Assembly (NCBI RefSeq): GCF_030151385.1
Contig: NZ_JASLDS010000009.1
Location: forward strand, 1 to 46,602
From: Soonwooa sp.
GTDB lineage: Bacteria > Bacteroidota > Bacteroidia > Flavobacteriales > Weeksellaceae
DNA length: 46,602 nucleotides
Direction of reading: 5' to 3'
The notes below the pieces were generated by a model that had not been told where the DNA came from, did no database searches, and was given only the letters and a program-made list of their open reading frames with translations. Every line of letters starts with the position of its first letter. The first letter of the stretch is position 1. The translations under genes and the position numbers were made by a program. Below, piece by piece: positions 1 to 8,143 of the stretch.

Positions 1-62
1 GCTACAGGTGTAAAGGCAGTAATGTCATAGCCGAGTAGTACTAATTACCCGTAGATTTATAG
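1..62 (+). rRNA. 23S ribosomal RNA, 3' end (partial)
   Basis: The first ~60 bases read as the 3' terminus of a flavobacterial 23S rRNA (the stretch with CCGAGTAGTACTAATTACCC). A 5S gene follows in the same direction after ~185 bp, as in a normal 16S-23S-5S operon. The 5' part lies outside the window and the exact 3' end is estimated. Confidence 0.85.
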
Positions 63-245
63 CCTAAATGTAGGTTTAAAGTTTAATGTTGAAAGTTTAA
101 ACGTTCAACTAGAAACAAACAAAATCACTTTAGTATAAAGGGAGTGCGATAAAGGTTATGCCTTTGTGATGTTAAAAATACCGATTAAAAAAAGCCAATG
201 GCTAATAGCTTATAGCTAATAGCCGAAAGCAATATACAGCCTTTA

Positions 246-350
<105 letters not shown>

Positions 351-357
351 TTTTTTT

Positions 358-392
358 AAAAGCTCATCAACATTGTTGATGAGCTTTTTTTG
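358..392 (+). terminator. Rho-independent terminator of the rRNA operon
   Basis: Inverted repeat AAAAGCTCATCAAC/GTTGATGAGCTTTT with a short loop, followed by a run of T, starting 8 bases after the 5S gene. Confidence 0.85.
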
Positions 393-450
393 TTTTAGAA
401 CTATAGGATGTAGGTATTAGGTAGAAGGTGGTAGGTAGCTGCTATAAACA

Positions 451-484
451 ATTAGCTATTAGCTATTAGCTATTAGCTATTAGC
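451..484. repeat. Heptamer tandem repeat (TTAGCTA)n
   Basis: About 4.7 head-to-tail copies of TTAGCTA. The same AGCTAT/AGCTAA words recur in looser form at 196-225, inside the 23S-5S spacer, and at 704-757. This sits in a 680-bp stretch with no convincing gene. The rest of 390-760 holds the short GAGCGTC repeats listed separately and otherwise nothing I recognise. Confidence 0.75.
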
Positions 485-550
485 GCAACTCTTTAAGTTC
501 TTATTAAAAAATAAAAACAAAAGTTAAAAACTGAAATCATTCGCTCGTGC

Positions 551-610
551 GAGCGTCTTGCTCGTTCGATTCTAAACAAAATAACTTTTGTTGTTGAGAG
601 CGTCCTGCTC
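551..610. repeat. Two short palindromic GAGCGTC(C/T)TGCTC repeats
   Basis: GAGCGTCTTGCTC at 551-563 and GAGCGTCCTGCTC at 598-610 are 47 bp apart. The first directly follows a CGCTCG/CGAGCG palindrome at 542-555. They look like interspersed intergenic repeats. The function is unknown. Confidence 0.5.
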
Positions 611-767
611 ATATCTGTAAAAAGAAATACTACGGTTGTATATTTAATGGTAGCTTTATTCAATATTATACATATAAGATAACAAAAGGTACAAGGGATT
701 AGGAAGCAGCTAATAGCTTATAGCAAGTAGCTATTGGCTACAAGCTAAAAGCCTATAATTAAAAAGC

Positions 768-870
768 TAGCCCCGATTGAACGGCATGTTCAAGCTCTTT
801 TTGTATGCCATTGGAAATAGTTTGGCGCAAAAAAGCGAGTAGTGAAAGCGGGAATAAGCTCCTAATAAAT
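768..870 (+). ncRNA. Flavo-1-like structured RNA
   Basis: The stretch starts with TAGCCCCGATTGAACGGCAT, ends with GTAGTGAAAGCGGGAATAAG, and has a central hairpin (CTTTTTG-ta-TGCCA ... TGGCG-CAAAAAAG, 795-835). The opening CCCCGAT...GCAT and closing AGCGGGA blocks match my memory of the Flavo-1 RNA motif, which recurs between genes in Flavobacteria. This is recognition from memory, and an Infernal search with the Rfam Flavo-1 model would decide it. No protein family is evident in the overlapping short reading frame. Confidence 0.55.
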
Positions 871-997
871 TTAATTCTTGGTTTTGTAGTTTTTGTATTA
901 CTCAATTTTGTTTTGCTTACTGTCTTGTTTTTTGTGGTAAATGTTGTTAATGTTTGTGAAAATCAGCATTTTTATTTTTTTTTCCTTTAAATAAGCA

Positions 998-1005
998 TAT
1001 TTTTG
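998..1005 (+). promoter_or_regulatory. Bacteroidetes -7 box (TATTTTTG)
   Basis: An exact match to the TAnnTTTG consensus, 24 bp before the ATG at 1029, below a T-rich tract. It would drive the lipoprotein and the rlmD gene that follows. Confidence 0.55.
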
Positions 1006-1028
1006 CAAGCAAATATTTTAATCAAGTT

Positions 1029-2552
1029 ATGAAAAGAATTTTGTTCTTATGTATGATTGCATTGTTGGCAGTTTCTTGTTCTAAGAAAGTGAAAGTTAAC
1101 GGTGTTATCAAAAATGGTTCGCCATTAGAACGTGTAGAATTTATAGATGCATCTGGTGTTGCAACATTGCCACTAATTAATTTGGGTGTTGATAGCAAGG
1201 GAAATTTTAAGGGTGAGTTTGAGGCGCCTAAAAACGGAATGTATGCGATGACTTATGGTGGTCAAATGGCATTTGTATATCTAAAAGCTGGACAGACACT
1301 TAATGTTTCTGGTGATGCGATGTCTTTCCCAGGTCTTTTCAATGTTACTGGTGATGCTAAGGCGAATAATGATTTCATAAAAGAGACGCAAGCGTTTATG
1401 GAGCAATATCTTGGTAAATTGGATGCTAGTATCATTTCTAAAGATGAAAAGTCATTCTTAGAGCAAGTTAAAAAAATTAATACTGATCTAACTAAGAATA
1501 TTGATGATACCGCTTCTAAGACTAAAGCGGATTCGGAAGTTGTTACTTTGAAGAAGGACGAACTTAAAACGCATATCTTAACTTTCCTTAGTCAGTACGA
1601 ACTAAACCATGGTGAAGCTATCCAGCAAGCAAATTTCAAGGTTTCTGGTGCTTTTAAAGATTATCAAAAATCTATGGAGACAGATAGCGAGAGAATGATT
1701 AAAACTTTGCCGTTGTACCGTAACTACTTGTTGAACAAAATTGGAGATGATTTCCAAAAATTTGCATTAACGCAAGGTGACAAGAATACAGCGTCGATGT
1801 CTTCTATTTTTGCTAAATATTTGAATACTAAAAAAGATTATTCTCAAGATACAAAAGATTATTTGTTAGCTTTTGTTATCGCTAAATTTGACCTTAATCC
1901 TTTTGCTGATAATACGGATGCGATTGTAAAACTTGCTAACGATAATATTAAAAATCCTGAGGTTAAAAGCGATCTTCAACGTGCTTTTGACGCAGTTTAT
2001 GGATTGAAGAAAGGTACTGAGGCACCAGCTTCACCACTTGTAAAGGCTGATGGTAAGTCTACAACTTTAGCAGACTTCAAAGGGAAGCCAACTTTGGTGA
2101 TGACTTATGCTTCTTGGAATCCTTATATCGCGCAAAATACGATCCCAGTTCTTAAGGAGGTTGTTAACTATTATAAAGCGAAAATGAATGTTGTCTTTGT
2201 TAATCTAGATGACACGAAAGAGCAGTTCGACAAAACATATAAGAGTTTGTTAAAAGGAATTCCTGGAGAAAATGTATATGCAGAAGGAGGTTTAACTTCA
2301 AAATTTGCTAAAGACTATTCTGTGTATGGATTCAAGATTCCTGGATTTACAATTCTTGATAAAGATGCTAAAGTAACTGGTCCAACTTATTACAATTTAG
2401 GTGAAGCAAAATTCATCGATGAGTTGAGTAAGTTGACAGGTATTAAAGCACCAGCTGCGCCAGAAGCTCAGGTTACACCAGAATGGAACGGAGAACAAGC
2501 TGCGCCAGCACCTGCGCCTCAGCCAGAAGCTGCACAACCAAAAACTAAATAG
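1029..2552 (+). CDS. TlpA-like thioredoxin-fold lipoprotein lacking the CxxC motif
   Basis: An exported lipoprotein of 507 residues. The signal peptide ends in a lipobox (AVSC, Cys17), so the protein should be anchored in the envelope. Residues ~20-100 look like the DUF4369-type N-terminal domain, followed by a helical middle section. Residues ~330-465 form a TlpA/AhpC-like thioredoxin domain (APASPLVKADGKSTTLADFK, later a cis-Pro-like IPGF). Where active relatives have WCxxC this protein has W363-N-P-Y-I, so both redox cysteines are missing and disulfide chemistry is unlikely. The C-terminus (from ~470) is a Pro/Ala-rich tail, probably disordered. It is followed after 17 bp by rlmD and is probably co-transcribed with it. 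The family is confident. The biological role is unknown, possibly substrate binding or scaffolding. Confidence 0.85.
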   Translation: MKRILFLCMIALLAVSCSKKVKVNGVIKNGSPLERVEFIDASGVATLPLINLGVDSKGNFKGEFEAPKNGMYAMTYGGQMAFVYLKAGQTLNVSGDAMSFPGLFNVTGDAKANNDFIKETQAFMEQYLGKLDASIISKDEKSFLEQVKKINTDLTKNIDDTASKTKADSEVVTLKKDELKTHILTFLSQYELNHGEAIQQANFKVSGAFKDYQKSMETDSERMIKTLPLYRNYLLNKIGDDFQKFALTQGDKNTASMSSIFAKYLNTKKDYSQDTKDYLLAFVIAKFDLNPFADNTDAIVKLANDNIKNPEVKSDLQRAFDAVYGLKKGTEAPASPLVKADGKSTTLADFKGKPTLVMTYASWNPYIAQNTIPVLKEVVNYYKAKMNVVFVNLDDTKEQFDKTYKSLLKGIPGENVYAEGGLTSKFAKDYSVYGFKIPGFTILDKDAKVTGPTYYNLGEAKFIDELSKLTGIKAPAAPEAQVTPEWNGEQAAPAPAPQPEAAQPKTK

Positions 2553-2569
2553 ATAGAAATTTATTCTTA

Positions 2570-3982
2570 ATGAAGAAAAAAAAGAATTTAATTTTAGAAA
2601 ATATCAGACTCCTTTCTGCCGGTGCGAAAGGAGTTTCTGTTGCTAAAGCAGAGGATGGCAAAACGATTTTTGTAAGCGGTGCCATCCCAGGAGATCTTGT
2701 TAATGTACAAGTTAAAAAATCAAAAAGTAGTTATTACGAAGGTCAAGCGATTGAGGTCTTGGAATTGTCGCCTGATCGTGTCGAGCCAAAATGTGTACAC
2801 TTCGGATATTGCGGTGGCTGCAAATGGCAGAATATGTCTTATGATAAGCAACTGTATTACAAGCAAGACGAAGTCTTGAACAATATTAAAAGAATTGGAG
2901 GCTTTAAAGATTTCGTTTGCGAACCAATTTTGGGTGCAGATGAACAATTCTTGTATCGTAACAAAATGGAGTTTTCGTTTTCGAATGCTCGTTGGTTGAC
3001 TCCCGAAGAAATAAAAAGCGATGCTGAGCTTAATAGCAAAGATGCTTTAGGCTTCCATATTCCTGGACAATGGAGCAAAATCCTTGATCTTAGCGAGTGT
3101 TTCTTACAAGAAGATCCATCAAACGAAATGCGATTGTTTGTTAAAAACTTTGCCGTTGAAAATGGATTAGACTTTTTTGATGTTAGAAACCAAGAAGGAT
3201 TCTTGAGAACCTTTATGCTTCGTCAAAATTCTAAAGGCGAATGGATGTTATTGTTCCAATTGTTTAAAGAAGATGAAGACAAAAGAAAATTGCTTCTTGA
3301 TGCTGTTTTGGAAAAGTTTCCACAAATTAAAACTTTGCTTTTCGCGATTAATTCGAAAGGAAATGACAGCGTTTACGATTTGGATATTCAGACCTATTAT
3401 GGTGATGGATTTTTATATGAAGAAATGGATGGACTTAAATTTAAGATTGGTCCAAAATCATTTTTCCAAACCAATTATAAACAAGCTTTAAATCTCTACC
3501 GTAAAACTTTGGAATTTGCTGGATTAACGGGAGACGAAGTGGTATACGACCTTTATACAGGTACAGGAACGATTGCACAATACATTGCTAGAACTGCAAA
3601 ACATGTTATCGGAATCGAAGCTGTGCAAGAAGCCATCGATGCAGCTGAAGAGCATGCAGCACTTAATGGACTTGACAATTGCACATTCTATTGCGGTGAT
3701 ATGAAGGAGGTTTTCACCGAAGAGTTTTTGGCGCAGCATTCAAAAGCTGATGTTTTGGTGACAGATCCACCGCGCGACGGAATGCATCCAAAGGTTGTAG
3801 AACAAATTCTAAAACTTTCGCCAGAGAAAGTGGTGTATGTTAGTTGTAATTCGGCGACACAAGCAAGAGATATAGCTTTGATGAAGGAAGATTATGATTT
3901 GGTAAAAATCTTACCTGTCGATATGTTCCCGCAAACACATCATGTGGAGAACATTGCACTATTGACGAAGAAGAAAAAATAA
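2570..3982 (+). CDS. rlmD: 23S rRNA (uracil-C5)-methyltransferase RlmD
   Basis: SAM-dependent methylation of a 23S rRNA uridine (U1939 in E. coli numbering). 470 residues, close to the usual size. It has an N-terminal TRAM domain (~8-65), the four [4Fe-4S] cysteines C75, C81, C84 and C177 in RumA spacing, FFQTNYKQA (~298-306), the SAM-binding YDLYTGTGTIA (~326-335), the DPPRDGMH block (~399-406) and the nucleophile Cys426 in YVSCNSATQARD. The Fe-S cysteines separate it from TrmA. As I remember it, this gene sits next to DUF6452/DUF6048 genes in related genomes. Here those two follow a protease gene. Confidence 0.9.
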   Translation: MKKKKNLILENIRLLSAGAKGVSVAKAEDGKTIFVSGAIPGDLVNVQVKKSKSSYYEGQAIEVLELSPDRVEPKCVHFGYCGGCKWQNMSYDKQLYYKQDEVLNNIKRIGGFKDFVCEPILGADEQFLYRNKMEFSFSNARWLTPEEIKSDAELNSKDALGFHIPGQWSKILDLSECFLQEDPSNEMRLFVKNFAVENGLDFFDVRNQEGFLRTFMLRQNSKGEWMLLFQLFKEDEDKRKLLLDAVLEKFPQIKTLLFAINSKGNDSVYDLDIQTYYGDGFLYEEMDGLKFKIGPKSFFQTNYKQALNLYRKTLEFAGLTGDEVVYDLYTGTGTIAQYIARTAKHVIGIEAVQEAIDAAEEHAALNGLDNCTFYCGDMKEVFTEEFLAQHSKADVLVTDPPRDGMHPKVVEQILKLSPEKVVYVSCNSATQARDIALMKEDYDLVKILPVDMFPQTHHVENIALLTKKKK

Positions 3983-4015
3983 TTTTAAATAACCCTGAGT
4001 TCGGGATAAGGAAAT

Positions 4016-4151
4016 TAACGTCAGTTCGAGTAGATTTCGCAGAAATCGTATCGAGAACTTATCATTAAAACTTCTCGATACAAAATCTTTCAGATTTTTA
4101 CTCGAAGTGACGCGTCATAAAGGATTGGCTTTTTATCACGAACTGACATTA
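4016..4151. repeat. MITE-like element with 13-bp terminal inverted repeats
   Basis: Ends TAACGTCAGTTCG (4016-4028) and CGAACTGACATTA (4139-4151) are inverted copies with one mismatch. Nested inside is a second imperfect inverted repeat: TTCGAGTAGATTTCGCAGAA at ~4025 and its near-complement ending in TTTTTACTCGAA at ~4105. There is no reading frame. It looks like a non-autonomous palindromic element in the 360-bp gap after rlmD. Confidence 0.6.
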
Positions 4152-4195
4152 AATAAGATTACTAGAGACTGTTTAATTTTATAATTAATCATTTG

Positions 4196-4304
4196 ACCAC
4201 AAAAGGAAAGTAAGGCGCAATTTTAAAAGAGCAAAAATTACAAAGTGTAAACTTTAGTATTTTTGAACTTTATCAGTTGTTGTTAAAGACTATACTTTTG
4301 TGGT
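4196..4304. repeat. ACCACAAAAG...CTTTTGTGGT element, copy 1
   Basis: A 109-bp stretch bounded by perfect 10-bp inverted repeats, ACCACAAAAG (4196-4205) and CTTTTGTGGT (4295-4304). A second element with the same ends and nearly the same length lies at 7934-8045. The right end creates a TACTTTTG -7 box in front of the metalloprotease gene. Confidence 0.65.
4293..4300 (+). promoter_or_regulatory. Candidate -7 box (TACTTTTG) for the metalloprotease operon
   Basis: Matches TAnnTTTG, 46 bp before the ATG at 4347, and overlaps the right end of the inverted-repeat element. TATTTTTG at 4258-4265 is a second candidate. Confidence 0.4.
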
Positions 4305-4346
4305 TTAATATTTTAAATAGGCTCTTAATTAAAACGAAGATTGTAT

Positions 4347-6821
4347 ATGAAGAATTTTAGAACATTAATTATTTCGACCGCTATTTTATTTTTTTATCAG
4401 ACGGGAACTGCACAGACGGATTCCACAGCGGTAAAAAAAGAAACACCTGCTGCTAAAGCAAAACTGGATGCAGACAAGGACAAAAAGGTAACGGTAAAAC
4501 CTTACAAAGATGTTATCACGGACAAAGCGGTGACAGATACTGGTGTGATTGATGTTCATAAAATTGATGATAAATACTTTTTCGAATTGCCTGATGATAT
4601 TCTTAACAAAGAGTTTTTGATGGTGACACGTCTTACAAAAGCTGCTGCTGGTATGCGTTCGGGTATGTCTGGTTATGCAGGCGATCAAATTGGTCAAAAA
4701 GTTATTCGTTTCGAAAAAGGGCCTAAGGACAAAATCCTTTTGAGATCGATTTCTTATGTTGATTATGCTGCAGATTCTACATCGCAAATGTATCAATCTG
4801 TTGTTAGGAATAATGTCCAAGAGATTATGATGTCTTTTGATGTTAAAGCCTATGGAAAAAACAAAAAGTCGTCTGTTATTGATGTGACGGATGTCCTTAA
4901 TGCAGATAACGATATGGTATCTTTTGCAGCAGCAGCGAAAGATGATTTCAAAGTTGGTGCGTTTCAAAAAGGGATGTCGTTTGTTAACTATGTTAAATCT
5001 TTTCCTACGAATCTAGAAATTAACACTACTAAAACTTTTTCTAAAACCAATGGTCGTTCGGCAACACCAGTTCCTGGTGCTATTGTTCCAAAAGTTAGTG
5101 GAAATTACACTGTAGAGATTAATTCGTCTTTTGTGCTTTTGCCAGAAAATAAAATGCAAGCGCGATATTTTGATCAACGTGTTGGTTACTTCACTGTTGG
5201 TTATACCGATTTTGATATCGATCCGCAAGGTGTAAAACGTGTTAACCTTATTAAAAGATGGCGTCTAGAACCCAAACCGCAAGATGTTGAAAAATATAAA
5301 AGAGGCGAATTGGTTGAGCCTGCGAAACCGATTGTTTTTTACATTGATCCTGCAACGCCATCCAAATGGGTGTCTTATTTGATGCAAGGTGTTAACGATT
5401 GGCAAGTGGCTTTTGAGAAAGCTGGTTTTAAAAATGCAATCGTAGCCAAAATTCCAGATCCGAAAAATGATCCCGAATGGAGCCTCGAAGATGCGCGTTA
5501 TTCAGCGATTGTTTATAAACCCTCGGATGTTCCCAACGCTTCTGGACCGTCAATTGCGGATCCAAGGACTGGGGAGATTTTGGAAAGTCATATCAATTGG
5601 TATCATAACGTGATGTTGTTGTTGAGAAATTGGTACTTTATCCAAGCTTCACCCATCGATCCAAAAGCTCAAAAAATGGAATTTGATGATAAGCTGATGG
5701 GCGATCTTATTCGATTTGTGTCTTCACATGAAGTTGGACATACTTTGGGACTTCGTCATAATTTTATATCGAGTGCGACAGTGCCTGTAGAAAAACTTAG
5801 AGATAAAAAATGGGTGGAAGCCAATGGACATACGCCTTCGATTATGGATTATGCGCGATTCAATTATGTTGCACAACCTGAAGATAATATTTCAGAAAAA
5901 GGTATCTACCCACGAATTGGCGATTATGATAATTGGGCAATCGAGTGGGGCTACAGAAGATTTTTTGATTTAAAAACACCAGATTCCGAAAAGTCAAAAC
6001 TTAACCAATGGGTTATTGACAAAACTAAAAATCCAAGATTATTATTTGGAACCGAGTCCGACGCTTTTGATCCTAGATTACAAAGTGAAGCTTTAGGTGA
6101 TAATGCGATGTTGGCGAGTGATTATGGTCTTAAAAATCTTAAAAGAATCGTTGATAATTTGGATAAATGGACAGCAACACCTAATGAAGATTTCACAAAT
6201 CTAGGAATGATGTACGACCAAGTTGTTGTGCAGTTCAAACGTTATATTGGACATGTTTCTAAATATATTGGAGGGCGTTATGTGACTCCAAAAACTACAG
6301 AGCAAATTGGCGTTGTCTATGAAACCGTTGCCAAAAAAGATCAAAAAGAAGCACTTAGCTTTTTAGATAAAAATGTTTTCCAAACACCAAATTGGTTGCT
6401 GAAAAAATCCATCTACGACAAGACTGGAAAGACACCTGTCAAAACGATAGAAGATTTGCAGAATACTGTATTTAACAGAATTTTGAGCCCAATGGTTTTG
6501 CAAAATATGTATCAGATGGAAGCTGTTGGCGGAAACAATTATGCGATGATCGATTATCTTTCGGATTTAGAAAATGCTGTTTTCAAAAATAATGATGATA
6601 TTTATAGTCGTAATTTGCAAAGAAATTATGTAGCGACTTTGTCCAAGTTAATCGATAATAGAAATAATGATCAGACGGATATTTCGGCTTTTGTAAGAGG
6701 GCGACTTACCGATCTTAAAACAAAACTGGCTTCGAAAGTTAGTGCAACTGACCAAGCGAGCAAATACCATTATCAAGATTTGATTTTTAGAATTGAAAAA
6801 ACTTTAGATCCAAAATCATGA
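4347..6821 (+). CDS. Exported zinc-dependent metalloprotease (met-zincin, DUF5117/DUF5118 type)
   Basis: A predicted secreted zinc endopeptidase of 824 residues. A signal peptide (KNFRTLIIS...TGTAQ) opens the protein. I start it at the ATG at 4347. An in-frame TTG at 4341 would add only two residues. The middle region fits the DUF5118/DUF5117 arrangement, and the catalytic site is HEVGHTLGLRHN with H461, H465 and H471 as zinc ligands and E462 as base. That is the extended HExxHxxGxxH metzincin motif, with a conserved SIMDYARFNYVA (Met-turn) downstream. The stop overlaps the start of the next gene (ATGA), indicating translational coupling with the lipoprotein and the outer-membrane-like protein. 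The substrate is unknown. Confidence 0.9.
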   Translation: MKNFRTLIISTAILFFYQTGTAQTDSTAVKKETPAAKAKLDADKDKKVTVKPYKDVITDKAVTDTGVIDVHKIDDKYFFELPDDILNKEFLMVTRLTKAAAGMRSGMSGYAGDQIGQKVIRFEKGPKDKILLRSISYVDYAADSTSQMYQSVVRNNVQEIMMSFDVKAYGKNKKSSVIDVTDVLNADNDMVSFAAAAKDDFKVGAFQKGMSFVNYVKSFPTNLEINTTKTFSKTNGRSATPVPGAIVPKVSGNYTVEINSSFVLLPENKMQARYFDQRVGYFTVGYTDFDIDPQGVKRVNLIKRWRLEPKPQDVEKYKRGELVEPAKPIVFYIDPATPSKWVSYLMQGVNDWQVAFEKAGFKNAIVAKIPDPKNDPEWSLEDARYSAIVYKPSDVPNASGPSIADPRTGEILESHINWYHNVMLLLRNWYFIQASPIDPKAQKMEFDDKLMGDLIRFVSSHEVGHTLGLRHNFISSATVPVEKLRDKKWVEANGHTPSIMDYARFNYVAQPEDNISEKGIYPRIGDYDNWAIEWGYRRFFDLKTPDSEKSKLNQWVIDKTKNPRLLFGTESDAFDPRLQSEALGDNAMLASDYGLKNLKRIVDNLDKWTATPNEDFTNLGMMYDQVVVQFKRYIGHVSKYIGGRYVTPKTTEQIGVVYETVAKKDQKEALSFLDKNVFQTPNWLLKKSIYDKTGKTPVKTIEDLQNTVFNRILSPMVLQNMYQMEAVGGNNYAMIDYLSDLENAVFKNNDDIYSRNLQRNYVATLSKLIDNRNNDQTDISAFVRGRLTDLKTKLASKVSATDQASKYHYQDLIFRIEKTLDPKS

Positions 6822-7297
6822 AATTAAATTTTAAAATATTAGCCATTGCATGCACGTTAAGTCTTTTGTCTTGCGGCGGTGACGATGACATCTGTGTAAG
6901 CGGTGAAGCGACACCACGTGTTAAAATAAAATTCAAGACGGATAGCAATGATAAATTGTTAACAGTCGATACTTTGTATGTCAGCGTAGATTACGGAAAT
7001 GGCAAAATAAAAAACTTAACAACGGCTTCCAAAGTAGATTCTATTTTTGTGCCGTTGCGCGTGGATAATAGCACTGCAACCAAGTTGTATTTTAAAACAA
7101 GAAAAAAAGGCGATACTTCGATTGTTAATATCAGTTATCAGACGGCTTCCACTTATGTTTCTCCTGCTTGCGGTTATAAGTTGAGTTATAAAGATGTAAA
7201 ATATGACTTGCTAAAACCAAATCCAGTCAAAAGAGTTCAACCTAACCAAAACGAAATTGTTGATGAAAACAAAACTCATTTCTTTCTTCTGTTTTAG
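6818..7297 (+). CDS. Small lipoprotein, DUF6452-like
   Basis: 159 residues with a lipoprotein signal (MKLNFKILAIACTLSLLSC, Cys19) followed by GGDDD and a beta-rich domain. The start overlaps the protease stop by 4 bases, and the last ~35 bases overlap the next gene, so three genes form one coupled unit. I associate it with the DUF6452 family of Flavobacteria, from memory. No function is known. The Asp run after the lipidated Cys, in a Bacteroidetes protein, would be compatible with surface exposure, but that is inference. Confidence 0.75.
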   Translation: MKLNFKILAIACTLSLLSCGGDDDICVSGEATPRVKIKFKTDSNDKLLTVDTLYVSVDYGNGKIKNLTTASKVDSIFVPLRVDNSTATKLYFKTRKKGDTSIVNISYQTASTYVSPACGYKLSYKDVKYDLLKPNPVKRVQPNQNEIVDENKTHFFLLF

Positions 7298-7925
7298 TCT
7301 ATCATTTGCTGCTTTTGGACAAAAAAAGCCTGCTGATACTATTAAAAAACCTTGGAAGTACGAACCTAATTTTTTTGTTAGTGTTGATGTGCTTAATGCT
7401 GGCTTAGGTGCTTTCTCTGATCACAAACTTTTCCAAGCTGGGATATCGTCTAGGTTGACCAAGAAGCTACACGTGTCTGCGGATGTTGGCTATGACAAAA
7501 ATGTCTATCAAAAGAATGGTTACGACGCCAAAGCGAGTGGTAATTTCTTCAAGCTAGGAAGTTATTATATGCTGTCTCAGGATAAAGAAAACTTATACAA
7601 TGGATTTTATGCTGGCGGAAAATTGGCAGGAAGTTTTTACAAACAAGAATATTTTGCAATCCCTGTTCGTGCGACAGGTGGTGGTGCCGATGGTACACAA
7701 TCTTTACCCGAATCTTCGCAATCTTCGTATTGGCTAGAAGCTGTTATTGGTGGACGTGTAGAGTTGTTTAATTCCAATTTCTATATCGACGTCAATGTTC
7801 AACCCAAGTATTTGTTGCACACCTCAAAGCAAGAAGAAGTTTTCCCAATGATTGTTCCAGGTTTTGGACGTAGTTCTGGGAAATTTGGATTTGGATTCAG
7901 TTGGAATATTGCCTATAAGTTTTAG
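7263..7925 (+). CDS. Probable outer-membrane protein, DUF6048-like
   Basis: 220 residues with a signal peptide (MKTKLISFFCFSLSFAAFGQ) and alternating aromatic/hydrophobic strands ending in an aromatic residue (NIAYKF), typical of a small beta-barrel. The ATG at 7263 is preferred over two in-frame TTG codons just before it. The 5' end lies inside the preceding gene. The pairing with a DUF6452-like lipoprotein is what I remember for DUF6048 proteins. The two may form an envelope complex, but the role is unknown. Confidence 0.75.
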   Translation: MKTKLISFFCFSLSFAAFGQKKPADTIKKPWKYEPNFFVSVDVLNAGLGAFSDHKLFQAGISSRLTKKLHVSADVGYDKNVYQKNGYDAKASGNFFKLGSYYMLSQDKENLYNGFYAGGKLAGSFYKQEYFAIPVRATGGGADGTQSLPESSQSSYWLEAVIGGRVELFNSNFYIDVNVQPKYLLHTSKQEEVFPMIVPGFGRSSGKFGFGFSWNIAYKF

Positions 7926-7933
7926 AATTTAAT

Positions 7934-8045
7934 AAACCACAAAAGTTTAATTATTAACAACTTAGTGTAGTTTCCGAAAACTAGTTTCTTAGTTGTTTAT
8001 TCTTTTTGTAGTTAAACTTCGTTTCTTTGTAAGCTTTTGTGGTTT
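7934..8045. repeat. AAACCACAAAAG...CTTTTGTGGTTT element, copy 2
   Basis: A 112-bp element between the DUF6048-like gene and the sppA terminator, with perfect 12-bp inverted ends (7934-7945 and 8034-8045). It has the same ends and nearly the same length as the copy at 4196-4304, but a mostly diverged interior. Confidence 0.65.
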
Positions 8046-8082
8046 AAGTATTTCGTTGAATCACTTGTTGTAACTATAAATC

Positions 8083-8118
8083 AAAAGCCTGACACTCGTG
8101 CGAGTGTCAGGCTTTTTT
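8083..8118. terminator. Bidirectional terminator
   Basis: A perfect inverted repeat AAAAGCCTGACACTCG/CGAGTGTCAGGCTTTT with T-runs on both strands, between the convergent DUF6048-like and sppA genes. Confidence 0.9.
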
Positions 8119-8143
8119 TACAATATAATTTAGTTACGAGGTC

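Noticed and set aside
805..990. A 61-codon plus-strand reading frame with a hydrophobic middle
   Set aside because: Its 5' third lies in the Flavo-1-like RNA and the rest is a T-rich promoter tract that reads as Phe/Leu/Val by composition. There is no family resemblance.
4386..4967. A 193-codon minus-strand frame opposite the metalloprotease
   Set aside because: Cys/Ile/Arg-rich shadow of a strongly supported gene with an intact metzincin site. No coding signal of its own.
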